Positions 33,001-44,080 of a stretch of 64,000 bases of DNA are shown here, piece after piece. The DNA is from Flavobacterium poyangense (GTDB lineage Bacteria; Bacteroidota; Bacteroidia; Flavobacteriales; Flavobacteriaceae). How positions within the stretch are numbered: position 1 is the stretch's first letter; every line of letters begins with the position of its first letter. The translations under genes and the position numbers were made by a program. The stretch covers positions 406,785 to 470,784 of the forward strand of contig NZ_JAALLN010000001.1 in the NCBI RefSeq assembly GCF_011751075.1, in the 5' to 3' direction. Below the pieces are notes generated by a model. It was not told the origin of the DNA. It did not search any database and was given only the letters and a program-made list of their open reading frames with translations.

Positions 33001-36000
33001 ATGAAGTTTAACGAAGATTCCCGAGTAAAAATTCCCGCCTTATTACACTTGATTCGATTAGGGTATAAATACATACCTCTTAATGAACAAAATAGAAATG
33101 AAGATAACAATATCTTTTCTTCTATTTTCATCCCAAAAATTGCAGCATTAAATGGAATTCCTGAACAAGAAGCGCAGCGTTTATTAGACGAAATTAACTT
33201 AGAACTGGATTATGAAGACCTTGGCAAGAAGTTTTATGAACGGTTAACTGCTACTTCTGGAATTAAACTAATTGATTTTGAAAAATTCGACAATAATGAC
33301 TTCCATATTACCACTGAATTAACTTGTAAAACGGGCGATGAAGAATTTCGACCTGATATCACTGTTTTAATAAACGGAATGCCATTGGCTTTTATTGAGG
33401 TAAAAAAGCCGCATAACAAAGAAGGTGTCATTGCAGAAAGAACTCGAATAAATACCCGTTTTAAGAACAAACATTTTAGACGTTTTGCTAACATCACACA
33501 ATTACTGGTCTTCTCCAATAATATGGAATACGAAGATGGTATAGTAGAACCTATTTTTGGGGCTTTCTATGCCACGCCGGCTTATGATCAAGTTCATTTC
33601 AACTATTTCAGAGAAGATGTTGATTATCCTGTAATCCAAAAGCAGAAAGAAATTGACGAAAAAGTAGAAAACGAACTATTGAAGGATAACAACCTAATTG
33701 TTATTAAAAACAGCCCGGAATACATTACTAATAAACAGACAAACACCCCAACTAACCGTATATTAACGTCTCTGTTTAGTAAAGAACGCTTGAAATTTAT
33801 ATTGCAATATGCTATTGTGTATGTAGAAGAAGAGGCAACAGGTAAAATAGCATACCAAAAGCACATCATGCGCTATCCCCAGTTATTTGCCACAAAAGCT
33901 ATTGCGTCAAAATTAGAGGCAGGACAAAACAAAGGAATTATTTGGCATACTCAGGGGTCTGGAAAAACAGCATTGGCGTATTACAATGTAAAACATCTCA
34001 CAGATTACTACGCTAAAAAACAGGTAATTCCTAAATTCTATTTTATTGTCGATCGTTTGGATTTATTGATTCAGGCATCGAGTGAATTTGCTAACAGGGG
34101 CTTAAAAGTAAAACAGGTTAATTCCAAACAAGATTTTATTGCAGACCTTAAAGTGGTTGGTGCTATTCATAATGATAGTGGCGTTCCGGAAATAACTGTA
34201 GTCAATATTCAGAAATTTTCTGAAGATGCAATTGGCATGAGTAACATCAATTACGATATCAACATACAGCGAGTATATTTCTTAGACGAAGCGCACAGGA
34301 GTTACAATCCTAAAGGTAATTATTTAGCCAATCTGATTAATTCTGATCGTTCTGCTGTAATTATTGCTTTAACAGGCACGCCTTTATTAAAGGAAGTCGC
34401 AAAAGAATATGATTCTAAAATGTTGTTTGGTAATTATTTTCACAAATATTACTACAACATGTCTATTGCCGACGGCTATACCCTACGTCTAATTCGTGAA
34501 CAAATTGAAGGAAACTTCAAGATGGAAATGAAAGAAGTGATGGATCAGATTAAAGTATTACAAGGCGATATTAATACACGTAAAATTTATGCACATCCAA
34601 AATTTGCCAAACCTTTATTAAAATATATCACTGATGACTTAATTAAATTTAGGCGTGTCGCAGAAGATGCATCTTTGGGAGGTTTGGTAGTATGTGACTC
34701 TGCTGATCAGGCCAAAGAATTGTTTAGTTTGTTTCAGGAAAAATATGGTGTTCAAGAAACTGATTCTAGTATTTTAATGGCAGCTGAACCGCCAACTAAA
34801 TATGGTAATCATGACGAACCTATTTTAACGGCAGCTTTAATATTGCATGATGAAAATGACAAAACTATTCGTAAGGAATTAATCAATACCTATAAAAAAG
34901 GGAGAGTTGATTTACTCTTTGTGTACAATATGCTACTCACAGGTTTTGATGCCAAACGCTTAAAAAAATTATATCTTGCCCGTGTGATTCAGGATCATAA
35001 CTTACTGCAAACCCTGACCCGCGTTAATCGTCCGTACAAAAAGTACCAATACGGTTATGTAGTAGATTTTGCAGACATTTCTAAAGCTTTTGACCGTACC
35101 AACAAAATGTACTTTGACGAATTGCAGGAGCAATTGGGAGATGAAATGGAAATGTATTCGTATCTGTTTAAATCGGAGGAAGAAATACAGCAGGAAATTC
35201 AGGAGATTAAAGAAACTTTATTTCATTACGAAACGCAGAATCGGGAATTGTTCTCCCAGCAGATTGCGCAATTAACTGACAAAAAGGAATTACTGCGTTT
35301 GATTAAAGCTTTGCGTACTGCCAAAGAATTAAAAAACATTATTGCAGTAAATGGATATGACGCTTTAGACGGCATTGCTGATTTTGATATTTGGAACCGT
35401 TTATTACTGGAAGCACAAAACCGTTTAGATAATCTTAATTTTGTAGAAAGTATTGGTAATGAAGAAGCTTCTGCCAATTTATTAAACACCGCCTTAGAAG
35501 ATGTGATTTTTCAATTCATCAAAGTAGATGAAAGCGAGTTAATATTAGCTGATGAGTTTAAAAATATTTTACGCAAAACAAGAGAATCATTGCAGACGAA
35601 TTTTGATCAGTTTGATCCACAATTTGTAAGTTTGCGTGAAGAATTGGAGCGCATTTTCAAAAAGAAAAATCTAAGCGAAGTGACACAAGCCGATATGATA
35701 GAAAACATGCATTTACTGCAAAAAATCTATGACCGTGCCAAAGAACTCAATCGTAAGAATGCCTTACTTAAAGCAAAATACGAAAACGACGAAAAATATA
35801 CCCGTATTCACAAACGACTGAGTGAAAAAGAAACATTGAATGCAAAAGAAATGCAACTGCACAAAGCCTTAATGCAGGTAAAACACCAAGTAGATAGCAA
35901 ACTGGAAGGACAGGAAGATGTTTTAAAAAACGAGGCTTTTTTTAAACGGTACCTCCTCCAATTAGTAGTACAGGAATTTAAGAAAAATGAAAACATACCG

Positions 36001-36075
36001 TTGGATTTTCCAACGACAGAAAAGATTAATAATTTAATTGTAAACGAGTACTTACAACAATATCAATACCGATAA
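33001..36075 (+). CDS. hsdR: type I restriction enzyme R subunit
   Basis: 1024 aa, normal length. N-terminal nuclease of PD-(D/E)xK type: RPDI (Asp119) and FIEVKK (Glu133, Lys135). The SF2 helicase/translocase follows with Walker A HTQGSGKT (316-323), DEAH box FLDEAHRS (429-432) and ALTGTPL. The C-terminal third is helical, for binding the methylase core. It cuts unmodified DNA after ATP-driven translocation when bound to HsdM2S. First gene of the defence cluster; hsdM starts 6 nt downstream. Confidence 0.95.
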   Translation: MKFNEDSRVKIPALLHLIRLGYKYIPLNEQNRNEDNNIFSSIFIPKIAALNGIPEQEAQRLLDEINLELDYEDLGKKFYERLTATSGIKLIDFEKFDNNDFHITTELTCKTGDEEFRPDITVLINGMPLAFIEVKKPHNKEGVIAERTRINTRFKNKHFRRFANITQLLVFSNNMEYEDGIVEPIFGAFYATPAYDQVHFNYFREDVDYPVIQKQKEIDEKVENELLKDNNLIVIKNSPEYITNKQTNTPTNRILTSLFSKERLKFILQYAIVYVEEEATGKIAYQKHIMRYPQLFATKAIASKLEAGQNKGIIWHTQGSGKTALAYYNVKHLTDYYAKKQVIPKFYFIVDRLDLLIQASSEFANRGLKVKQVNSKQDFIADLKVVGAIHNDSGVPEITVVNIQKFSEDAIGMSNINYDINIQRVYFLDEAHRSYNPKGNYLANLINSDRSAVIIALTGTPLLKEVAKEYDSKMLFGNYFHKYYYNMSIADGYTLRLIREQIEGNFKMEMKEVMDQIKVLQGDINTRKIYAHPKFAKPLLKYITDDLIKFRRVAEDASLGGLVVCDSADQAKELFSLFQEKYGVQETDSSILMAAEPPTKYGNHDEPILTAALILHDENDKTIRKELINTYKKGRVDLLFVYNMLLTGFDAKRLKKLYLARVIQDHNLLQTLTRVNRPYKKYQYGYVVDFADISKAFDRTNKMYFDELQEQLGDEMEMYSYLFKSEEEIQQEIQEIKETLFHYETQNRELFSQQIAQLTDKKELLRLIKALRTAKELKNIIAVNGYDALDGIADFDIWNRLLLEAQNRLDNLNFVESIGNEEASANLLNTALEDVIFQFIKVDESELILADEFKNILRKTRESLQTNFDQFDPQFVSLREELERIFKKKNLSEVTQADMIENMHLLQKIYDRAKELNRKNALLKAKYENDEKYTRIHKRLSEKETLNAKEMQLHKALMQVKHQVDSKLEGQEDVLKNEAFFKRYLLQLVVQEFKKNENIPLDFPTTEKINNLIVNEYLQQYQYR

Positions 36076-36081
36076 TAGAAA

Positions 36082-37704
36082 ATGACCCAAGACATCAACT
36101 TCATAACCAAGACCAAAGCGCTTATTGATAATTTAAAAAGTGTTTGTGCCAATTATGGTTTGGGAAACTCACCTAAAGAATTTGAGATTATAACTCAAAT
36201 ATTTCTTTATAAATTTTTAAATGATAAGTTTCGTTATGCAGTAAAACAAGAAATGCCTGCACTAGCTAAAACTAAGAACTTCTCGGAAGCTTTACATAAT
36301 TTGAAAGAAGAAGAATATCAGTTTTTGATTGCTTCTTTAGATCCAAATATTCCGCGCTTGCAGCCAGAACACCTCATTTCACATTTATTTTCTATACAAA
36401 ACAAACCAGATTTTGGAGTGACTTTTGACGATACCTTACGTCAAATTTCGATAGATAATGCAGATGTTTTTTCTATCAAATCATCTACAGGTGAGAAAGA
36501 TACTTTATTTGAAGAAATAATTGAATCTTTGAAAGAAAAGTCTAAAAGAGATGATTTTGCTAGGGCTTTGATTAATAAATTGTTTGAATTCTCTTTTGAA
36601 GATATGTTTGAGCAGAAATATGATTTTTTTGCTACAATCTTCGAATATTTAATTAAAGATTACAACAGTGATTCAGGAGGTAAATATGCTGAATATTATA
36701 CCCCTCATGCTGTAGCACGAATTATGGCCCAAATCATGGTTCCAAAATCGATAAAAGGAGTTAAAGTATACGATCCAAGTGCAGGATCAGGAACTCTTTT
36801 AATGAGTATTGCGCATGAAATAGGGGAAGAAAATTGTACCATTTACTCCGAAGATATATCTGAAAAATCGAGTAGTATGTTGCGTTTGAATTTAGTGTTA
36901 AACAACCTGACACATTCTATTCCGAATATCATTAAAACTAATACGATAGCACACCCCTCCTATTTAGATAACAAATTTGATTATATCGTTTCGAATCCTC
37001 CTTTTAAATTAGATTTCTCCGATTTTCATGCTGAATTGGATAAAGATACCTTCAAAAAACGATTTTTTGCTGGAATTCCGAAAATCCCAAATAAGGATAA
37101 GGATAAAATGGCCATTTATTTATTGTTCATTCAGCATATTATGCACAGCTTAAGTGATACGGGTAAAGCAGCTATTGTTTTGCCTACTGGTTTTATTACA
37201 GCACAAAGTGGTATTGAGAAGAAAATTCGCGAACGTCTTATTACAAATGGATGGTTGCGCGGAGTAGTAAGCATGCCTTCAAACATTTTTGCTAGTACTG
37301 GAACCAACGTATCAGTTTTGTTTTTAGACAAAGAAGCCGATAGTGAGCATATTACACTAGTGGATGCTTCTAAACTTGGAGAAACTGTAAAAGAAGGCAA
37401 AAACCAACGTACGGTATTAACACCTGTCGAGGAAAATTTAATTATCAAAACATTTAATAGTAAAAAGGCTGTTGAAAATTTATCAGTAGTGGTGACAAAA
37501 GAGGAAATTATTGCCAAAAACTATTCCTTTTCAGCTGGACAATATTTTGAAGTTAAAATTGTATATTCCGATATTACACAGGAGGAATTTATAAATAAAA
37601 TAAAAACATTTGAAAGTAACTTAAATTCTTTGTTTGAAGAAAGTAACACGCTAGAAATGGAGATTCAACAAAATTTGAAAAATTTGAAATTTGGAAACAA
37701 TTAA
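36082..37704 (+). CDS. hsdM: type I DNA methyltransferase M subunit
   Basis: 540 aa. HsdM N-terminal helical domain, then GKYAEYYTPHAVARIM, AdoMet motif I DPSAGSGTLL (~229-238) and catalytic motif IV NPPF (305-308), the N6-adenine methyltransferase signature. It modifies host DNA at the site read by HsdS and forms the complex with HsdR. Its last 14 nt overlap the hsdS start. All motifs intact. Confidence 0.95.
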   Translation: MTQDINFITKTKALIDNLKSVCANYGLGNSPKEFEIITQIFLYKFLNDKFRYAVKQEMPALAKTKNFSEALHNLKEEEYQFLIASLDPNIPRLQPEHLISHLFSIQNKPDFGVTFDDTLRQISIDNADVFSIKSSTGEKDTLFEEIIESLKEKSKRDDFARALINKLFEFSFEDMFEQKYDFFATIFEYLIKDYNSDSGGKYAEYYTPHAVARIMAQIMVPKSIKGVKVYDPSAGSGTLLMSIAHEIGEENCTIYSEDISEKSSSMLRLNLVLNNLTHSIPNIIKTNTIAHPSYLDNKFDYIVSNPPFKLDFSDFHAELDKDTFKKRFFAGIPKIPNKDKDKMAIYLLFIQHIMHSLSDTGKAAIVLPTGFITAQSGIEKKIRERLITNGWLRGVVSMPSNIFASTGTNVSVLFLDKEADSEHITLVDASKLGETVKEGKNQRTVLTPVEENLIIKTFNSKKAVENLSVVVTKEEIIAKNYSFSAGQYFEVKIVYSDITQEEFINKIKTFESNLNSLFEESNTLEMEIQQNLKNLKFGNN

Positions 37705-39019
37705 ATTAAAAAAAATTGCTAAAGTAATTACAGGTTTTCCATTTAAAGGTGAATTATATTCAAGTGAAGGTATAAAAACTGTTAGAGGTGAAAATATCAC
37801 TGAAGGTAAATTGAGGTGGGACACAATAAAGTGTTGGAATCATAAATTTGATAAAGAAGAGGAGTATCTTTTAAAATCAGATGACATTGTAATCGGAATG
37901 GACGGTTCTAAAGTTGGTAAAAATAAAGCTAGAATAAATAAAGATGATTTACCCTTACTATTAGCCCAACGTGTTGCTTGTCTGAGATCACTAGGTAAAA
38001 ATGATCAAGTTTTTTTGTACTATTTAATTAACAATCCAAGGTTTGAAGAATATGTTTTTAAAACTCAAACAGGTTCATCGGTTCCACATATAAGCAAAAA
38101 TCAAATAGAAGATTTTGAGGTTCCAAAAATAGAATTGATTACACAACAAAAAATAGCCAAAGTCCTTTCCGATTTAGATGCTAAAATTGATTTTAACAAC
38201 AAAATAAACGCTGAGTTAGAAGCTATGGCCAAGACTTTCTATGATTATTGGTTTGTACAGTTTGATTTCCCTGATAAGGATGGAAAGCCTTATAAATCTT
38301 CTGGTGGTAAAATGGTTTGGGATAATGCGTTGAAACGTGAAATTCCTGAGGGTTGGGAGGTAAAAAAATTAGAAAATATTATTGATAGAATAATTGATTA
38401 CAGAGGTAGAACTCCAAAAAAATTAAATTATGAATGGTCAGATAATATTAATGATATTATTGCTATTTCAGCAAAACATATAAAAAAAGGGAAACTTGTC
38501 AATTTAAATGAAGCAAATAGAGTCAATTGCGAACTTTATTCTAAATGGATGAAAGAAGAATTATCAGAAGGAGATATCTTAATGACTTCAGAGGCTCCTT
38601 GTGGTGAATTTTTTTATTTAATAGGAGATCCCAAATACTGTTTAAGTCAAAGAGTTTTCGCTATTAGATCAAATAATAAAATAGTTAATCATTCTTATTT
38701 ATATTTTGAACTTTCTTGTGGAAACGGTTATTCGCAAATTATGGGAAAAGTAAGTGGAAGCACTGTTTTTGGAATAAGACAAGATGAATTAAGGACTGTT
38801 AATGTTTTAATACCTGATAAAAATTTACAAAATAGATTTGAAGAAAAATCATTTCCAATATATAAAAAAATAAGAATTAATGAAAAGCAAAACCAAGAAC
38901 TTGCTGCGCTTCGTGATTGGTTGTTGCCAATGTTGATGAATGGGCAAATTACTGTTGGTGAAGTTGAAGGAAAACTGGGGATGGTTGCGGAGAGAGGTGT
39001 TGAATATAAAAAGAGTTAA
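37691..39019 (+). CDS. hsdS: type I specificity subunit
   Basis: 442 aa with two target-recognition domains: TRD1 ~1-140, a central conserved helix (KVLSDLDAKIDFNNKINAELE), TRD2 ~215-390 beginning IPEGWEVKKL, and a final helix with ELAALRDWLLPMLMNGQ. The start must be the TTG at 37691: an in-frame TGA lies 4 nt upstream and the first ATG is over 50 codons in, inside TRD1. The weak start within hsdM may keep HsdS below HsdM. It sets the DNA site for both restriction and methylation. Confidence 0.92.
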   Translation: METIKLKKIAKVITGFPFKGELYSSEGIKTVRGENITEGKLRWDTIKCWNHKFDKEEEYLLKSDDIVIGMDGSKVGKNKARINKDDLPLLLAQRVACLRSLGKNDQVFLYYLINNPRFEEYVFKTQTGSSVPHISKNQIEDFEVPKIELITQQKIAKVLSDLDAKIDFNNKINAELEAMAKTFYDYWFVQFDFPDKDGKPYKSSGGKMVWDNALKREIPEGWEVKKLENIIDRIIDYRGRTPKKLNYEWSDNINDIIAISAKHIKKGKLVNLNEANRVNCELYSKWMKEELSEGDILMTSEAPCGEFFYLIGDPKYCLSQRVFAIRSNNKIVNHSYLYFELSCGNGYSQIMGKVSGSTVFGIRQDELRTVNVLIPDKNLQNRFEEKSFPIYKKIRINEKQNQELAALRDWLLPMLMNGQITVGEVEGKLGMVAERGVEYKKS

Positions 39020-39021
39020 GA

Positions 39022-41997
39022 ATGAGAAATAACTTATTTACCAAAGAAGAAATTTTATATACCTATCGTAAAGTTAAACGTGAACTTTATAATGAAAAGG
39101 AATATATAGTTCTTGAAGATATCGTAGAATTTGAAGAAAATCTATTAGAAAACATCGATTATTTATTTGATATATTGAATGGGGATTCTGATGAATTATT
39201 AAATCTTTTTTTAGAAAACATTGATCATATAGGAACTTCCAATTTTATATTTAAGAAGGTAAGGTTTACTTCAACAGGTAATTTTAAGGTTAAAAAAACT
39301 ATCGAAAATTTAAATAGAAATCTTTTTAATTTTGATTCAAATGAAAATGGGGATAGCATTGAATTTAGATATATTAGTCATATCTCTATTTTTTTTCAAA
39401 TAATTGGGGGTTTATGGATTAATAGAATAGGGTATAAATTAGATAATTGTTTTCCAGAGAATGTCTATGGCTGTAGACTGAAAAAGTTTGACGACGAGTT
39501 AGACTTACCATACTATAAACAAAACCATTCCCTATATAAGCCATACTTTAATGATTATAGAAAGTGGCAAAATGATTTATTCGATAAAATTGAATCTTTT
39601 GAAAATAAAGATATAGTAGTGATCACTTCTGATTTAAAAAAATACTACCATTTAATTGAAATTGAATATTTACAAAAGAAAGTTGAAACCTTAATTGAAG
39701 TAAATATAAAAGACTTATCTAAAAAAGACAAATTTTTGAACGATTTGGTATTCCTGATGCTAAAGAAATTCAATAAAGCTAATAATCCTGACTACAAGGA
39801 TTTTTATGATAGCGAAAATATTAATTTTCGATATTTTGGATTACCTCTTACTCTTAACGTATCAAGAGTTTTGGCTAATATTTATCTGATAGATTTTGAT
39901 AAAGATATATTACAAAACGTAAGACCAATATTTTATGGACGTTACGTTGATGATATGATCATTGCTGTTGAGTATAATAGTGAGAAAGATAATCTTGAAT
40001 TTGAAAAAGTAATAAGCTCTTTAAAAGAATTTAAACTTGATAAAAGTGGTGAATTAAAAAATTTAAAAGGTAAAAGCTTTAAACTTTCTTTTAATTCAGA
40101 AAAAGAAAATATTTTCCTTTTTAACAATACTAAAGATAAGGTAGAACTAAATAATATAAGAAAATCTATTAACAAGAGTTCAAGTGAGTGGAAGTTCTTG
40201 CCAGACACTTCTGAGTATGATGAAAATAGTGATTTAGATTTGTTTCAAAGTATAAATAAACAGTGTGACGAAGTAAATAGTTTAAGAAAATCTGAGGGCT
40301 TAATTTTAAAAAGAAATAAATTTATAAAAGAAATTTTAAGTTTTGAAAGTGATATTAAGAATTATGAAAAAACAGTTTGGCAAATTAGACTTAATAATTT
40401 TCTAAATATTACGTATGATTTTATATACGATATTCAAAACTTTATTGATTTAAATAAATATGTACCTAGGCTATTTGGGTTAATCATACATTCAAGTAAT
40501 GATGAATTAATTAAAAAATATTTTGCTGAATTGAATCTTGTTTTTGAAGTTTTAGAAAAGAACACAAAAAAGGATAACAGTAATAAATTTAAAAAAGCAA
40601 AAGATTTTATTTACTGGAAGATCTACGAGAATTTGATTTGTTCAAATTGCTTACATAAAACTAATTCAAAATATGCATTAGAATTATTGAGTTATGAAAT
40701 TCACTATAATGAAAATTTTGAATACAATGTAAAAAGGTATTTCAACACAGACTTACATAGTATACCATTTAAAAATTGCTATTTCAAGTATGAAGAATAT
40801 GTTACATACATATCAAGTAATTTACAAGAAGAAGATTTTGAAGATTTAACAAATACATTTTTTAATGAAAATTTAAAGAATTTTATCAGTAGTAACATTC
40901 AATCTACGAAGTGTAGTTGTGAAGAAGGAAATTGCGATGAATATTGTCATAAAATTTTTGAATCAACTGGCTTTTACTTCTTTACCAGAAGAATCACATT
41001 GTTGGAATTATCAGTTGCTTTTAAAAATAAAGTAATATTTGATCCGGATAATTTTTCAAGACTTGCAAAACAATATTATCACAGGTTTTATATTAGTACT
41101 GAGCGTAATGGTGATCAATATGAGTGTATTGATTTTATTGAAGCTAAAAATCATAACAATCCGAGAGTTTGTAATACTCATTTTCTAACGAAGGATGAGT
41201 CATTTGATGCGAGGATTCGTCAATTGATTGAGCCTGATAAAAATAGATTTGATAGACTAAAAAAAATTGTCAATAATTTAATTCGTAACAGTAATGATAT
41301 AGATTATGTAGTTTTTCATGAATTAGCTCTTCCGAGACATTTATATGTGCAAATCGCCGAAAAATTAGGTTTTGTTGGCATTAATTTAATCAGTGGACTT
41401 GAATATAAAATTGATAAAAGTAAAAATGAAGCTGATAATCAATTATTATATGTATTAAATACTGGTAATAAAACTGGTGGAAGTATAGCTCTTTATCAAT
41501 CAAAAATAATTGGAGCTATTCATGAAAGTGCAGAAATTTTTAATCGTGCTAATTTAAAAATAAGTCCCAATTTTGAAGAAAAATTATTAATAAATCATAA
41601 CAATTTCATATTTAGTGGCCTGATTTGTAACGATTTGTTAGATATTAATAACAGAGCATTCTTAAGAGGCAATATTGATGCCCTTTTTGTTATCGCTTGG
41701 AATCCAGATTTAGAAACCTATCAGCACTTAGTTAAATCAGCTACTTTAGATATTCATTGTTATGTTTCACTATGTAACAATAAAAAATATGGCGATACTA
41801 GAATCCGTGCTCCATATAAGGAAGAATGGAAAAGGGATATGCAAAAAATACATGGAGGCGAATTAGATAATTTTATGATTTCAGAATTACCTATTTATGA
41901 ACTTAGAGACTACCAAACCAATAATATTCCTCCGAGCAAACCTTTCAAACCTTTTCCAACTGGTTTTAAAATTTCTAAGGAGAGGGAAAGAAAATAA
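39022..41997 (+). CDS. drt1: RT-nitrilase fusion, defence-associated reverse transcriptase type 1 (UG1)
   Basis: 991 aa. The N-terminal reverse transcriptase has motif A-like VITSDLKKYYHLI (Asp204), motif B-like LPLTLNVSRVLANIYL and the catalytic YVDD (308-311). A long helical middle and a Cys-rich patch (KCSCEEGNCDEYCH, ~640) follow. The C-terminal ~230 residues are a C-N hydrolase (nitrilase) domain: Glu767 in VVFHELALP, Lys828 region YQSKIIG and Cys869 in SGLICND, the Glu-Lys-Cys triad. RT plus nitrilase in one chain is the hallmark of DRT type 1, which protects against phage. It begins 2 nt after hsdS, embedded in the restriction operon. Confidence 0.9.
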   Translation: MRNNLFTKEEILYTYRKVKRELYNEKEYIVLEDIVEFEENLLENIDYLFDILNGDSDELLNLFLENIDHIGTSNFIFKKVRFTSTGNFKVKKTIENLNRNLFNFDSNENGDSIEFRYISHISIFFQIIGGLWINRIGYKLDNCFPENVYGCRLKKFDDELDLPYYKQNHSLYKPYFNDYRKWQNDLFDKIESFENKDIVVITSDLKKYYHLIEIEYLQKKVETLIEVNIKDLSKKDKFLNDLVFLMLKKFNKANNPDYKDFYDSENINFRYFGLPLTLNVSRVLANIYLIDFDKDILQNVRPIFYGRYVDDMIIAVEYNSEKDNLEFEKVISSLKEFKLDKSGELKNLKGKSFKLSFNSEKENIFLFNNTKDKVELNNIRKSINKSSSEWKFLPDTSEYDENSDLDLFQSINKQCDEVNSLRKSEGLILKRNKFIKEILSFESDIKNYEKTVWQIRLNNFLNITYDFIYDIQNFIDLNKYVPRLFGLIIHSSNDELIKKYFAELNLVFEVLEKNTKKDNSNKFKKAKDFIYWKIYENLICSNCLHKTNSKYALELLSYEIHYNENFEYNVKRYFNTDLHSIPFKNCYFKYEEYVTYISSNLQEEDFEDLTNTFFNENLKNFISSNIQSTKCSCEEGNCDEYCHKIFESTGFYFFTRRITLLELSVAFKNKVIFDPDNFSRLAKQYYHRFYISTERNGDQYECIDFIEAKNHNNPRVCNTHFLTKDESFDARIRQLIEPDKNRFDRLKKIVNNLIRNSNDIDYVVFHELALPRHLYVQIAEKLGFVGINLISGLEYKIDKSKNEADNQLLYVLNTGNKTGGSIALYQSKIIGAIHESAEIFNRANLKISPNFEEKLLINHNNFIFSGLICNDLLDINNRAFLRGNIDALFVIAWNPDLETYQHLVKSATLDIHCYVSLCNNKKYGDTRIRAPYKEEWKRDMQKIHGGELDNFMISELPIYELRDYQTNNIPPSKPFKPFPTGFKISKERERK

Positions 41998-42082
41998 GAT
42001 ATTTAATAGTTAGGATGGATTTTTAAAATTAGGGATTGTACTTAATTTTAAAGAATAAAAATGTAATATTATATTAAATTTT

Positions 42083-44080
42083 ATGATTAAAAAGCTTAAT
42101 TTCTTAACAAAAGTACTTGTTGATGAAGCTGCTTCAATAATTAGTAAAAATGGAATTCCCATTAAAAGGCAAGGTAAAGGATATGCCATTTCAATTGGAG
42201 AAAAAGAATATCCATTTAAACTTATTGTGACTGAAGCTGCAAAAATTGCTGATATCGATTTAACTTCTAAAGATTTTAATAGCAATGAAACAAACCGAAA
42301 TGATTTTCGAAAGTTAACAGGCTATTCTGTTATTAATCTAGGAGGAGAAATGGAATATTTCAATTTAAAGCAAATTGCAGAATACAAAAATCATGTAGGT
42401 AAAATATATAATTCAAATAGTCTAGGAGCTAGTTGTTACAATGACACCCGTTTAAAACTGCAATATTTAGGTAAGCAATTAGGAGAATTGTTTAATATTG
42501 ATTTAATAAATAATTACAATGAAAAGCCAAATAAAATGGCTAGACAGGGTAAAGGTTTTGTCCAAAAAGAATATATCCTTACAGGTTTTCTGCCAAAAAA
42601 ATATCAAAAACAAGTAGGAAATCAAATTTTTATTAAAATAGTTTTTGCTGGATTTTCATCCAAAATACATTTTGGTATTGATATCGACGTTAATTTTTCA
42701 GACGAGAATAATCCATTTAATCGAAATCGTAAGTCACTACAAAAAGAGTCACATTGGGAAATTCCAGTTGATGATAATTTCCCAACAAATTGGGAGGACT
42801 TAATAGATATTCTTTCTCATATCTTTGAAAAGCAATTAAAAATTATAGATACTTTTTTCTCTCAAAAAGCTAAACGAATGGATTTAAATGAGCAAGTAAA
42901 TATTTTGCGATACAAAAAACAAATTATATTACAAGGGCCTCCAGGAACTGGTAAAACACGTAAAGCAAAGATAATAGCCACTGAAATGTTACATTTGAGT
43001 GATGTAGAAGATTTAAAAAACAATAACCAATTTAAGTTAATACAATTCCATCCCAGTTACACTTATGAAGACTTTGTACGTGGGATTATTGCAAAACCTA
43101 ATGAAGAAGGCGAAGGTATTTTGTATGTAGCGGAAAATAAAACGTTAGGGCAATTTGCAATGCTAGCTTTTAAAAACTATATTAAAAGTAGTAGTACTAT
43201 TGTTCATAATTCAAACGATAGTTTATTCGATTCTTTTGTAAATGAAGTAATTATAAAAATTGATGAGAATGAAAAATTTATGATCTCGGATAAAGTCTAT
43301 ATTTATTCTATTGAAAGTAATCGTTTCAAATACAAGGGCGATAATTGGGTAACACATCCTAATGGTCTAAATATGAATTTCAGCGAGCTTAAAAAGATTA
43401 TTAATTTAGACTTAAAATCTCGTCAAGAGATTAATAAAAATGAAAATTTAAACTCATTAACTAGGCAGCATGCTACTTATTATCAAAATGTTATAGAATT
43501 ATACAAACAATTTTCCAACCAAAAATTCTCAGAAAGGGTTGAACCTGTAAAAGAGAAAAATTATGTTCTTATAATCGATGAAATCAATCGCGCCAATCTG
43601 TCTTCGGTTTTAGGAGAATTGATTTATTCTCTAGAATATCGTGGTGAAGAAGTAGAATCAATCTATGATGTAGATGGAAAAAATTTAACACTTCCACCGA
43701 ATCTTTATATTATCGGCACTATGAATACAGCAGATCGTTCTGTAGGACATATTGATTACGCCATTAGAAGAAGATTTGCTTTTGTAGATGTTTTGCCAGA
43801 AAACTTAAAGGAAACACAAAGTTTAGAAAAATTTGATGATAAACTATTTACAGAAGTTGGTAAATTGTTTGATACTAATCTTTCTCCTGAATTCGAGAAA
43901 AAAGATGTACAACTAGGTCATTCGTATTTTATCGATAAATCAGAAGAAAAAGATGGTGTTTCAATGAATATTCGTTTAGAATATGAAATCAAACCAATAT
44001 TGTTAGAATATGTTAAAGACGGTGTTTTAATCGGTGATGGAATCAAGAAAAAAATTCAAGATCTAAGTAAAATAAAATAA
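42083..44080 (+). CDS. mcrB: McrB-type AAA+ GTPase of a type IV restriction system
   Basis: 665 aa. The N-terminal ~270 residues are a DNA-recognition region unlike E. coli McrB; the AAA+ core has Walker A LQGPPGTGKTRKA (~285), LIIDEINRANLSSVLGEL as Walker B, and the McrB signature GTMNTADRSVGHIDYAIRRR. A ~85-residue insert with FDSFVNEVIIKID lies between. It recognises modified DNA and drives the McrC nuclease by nucleotide hydrolysis. Its final base overlaps the mcrC ATG. Confidence 0.92.
   Translation: MIKKLNFLTKVLVDEAASIISKNGIPIKRQGKGYAISIGEKEYPFKLIVTEAAKIADIDLTSKDFNSNETNRNDFRKLTGYSVINLGGEMEYFNLKQIAEYKNHVGKIYNSNSLGASCYNDTRLKLQYLGKQLGELFNIDLINNYNEKPNKMARQGKGFVQKEYILTGFLPKKYQKQVGNQIFIKIVFAGFSSKIHFGIDIDVNFSDENNPFNRNRKSLQKESHWEIPVDDNFPTNWEDLIDILSHIFEKQLKIIDTFFSQKAKRMDLNEQVNILRYKKQIILQGPPGTGKTRKAKIIATEMLHLSDVEDLKNNNQFKLIQFHPSYTYEDFVRGIIAKPNEEGEGILYVAENKTLGQFAMLAFKNYIKSSSTIVHNSNDSLFDSFVNEVIIKIDENEKFMISDKVYIYSIESNRFKYKGDNWVTHPNGLNMNFSELKKIINLDLKSRQEINKNENLNSLTRQHATYYQNVIELYKQFSNQKFSERVEPVKEKNYVLIIDEINRANLSSVLGELIYSLEYRGEEVESIYDVDGKNLTLPPNLYIIGTMNTADRSVGHIDYAIRRRFAFVDVLPENLKETQSLEKFDDKLFTEVGKLFDTNLSPEFEKKDVQLGHSYFIDKSEEKDGVSMNIRLEYEIKPILLEYVKDGVLIGDGIKKKIQDLSKIK

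Noticed and set aside
39022..41997. Group II intron or retron reverse transcriptase
   Set aside because: No intron RNA domain V or msr/msd-like structure is evident and the C-terminal nitrilase domain points to DRT type 1.
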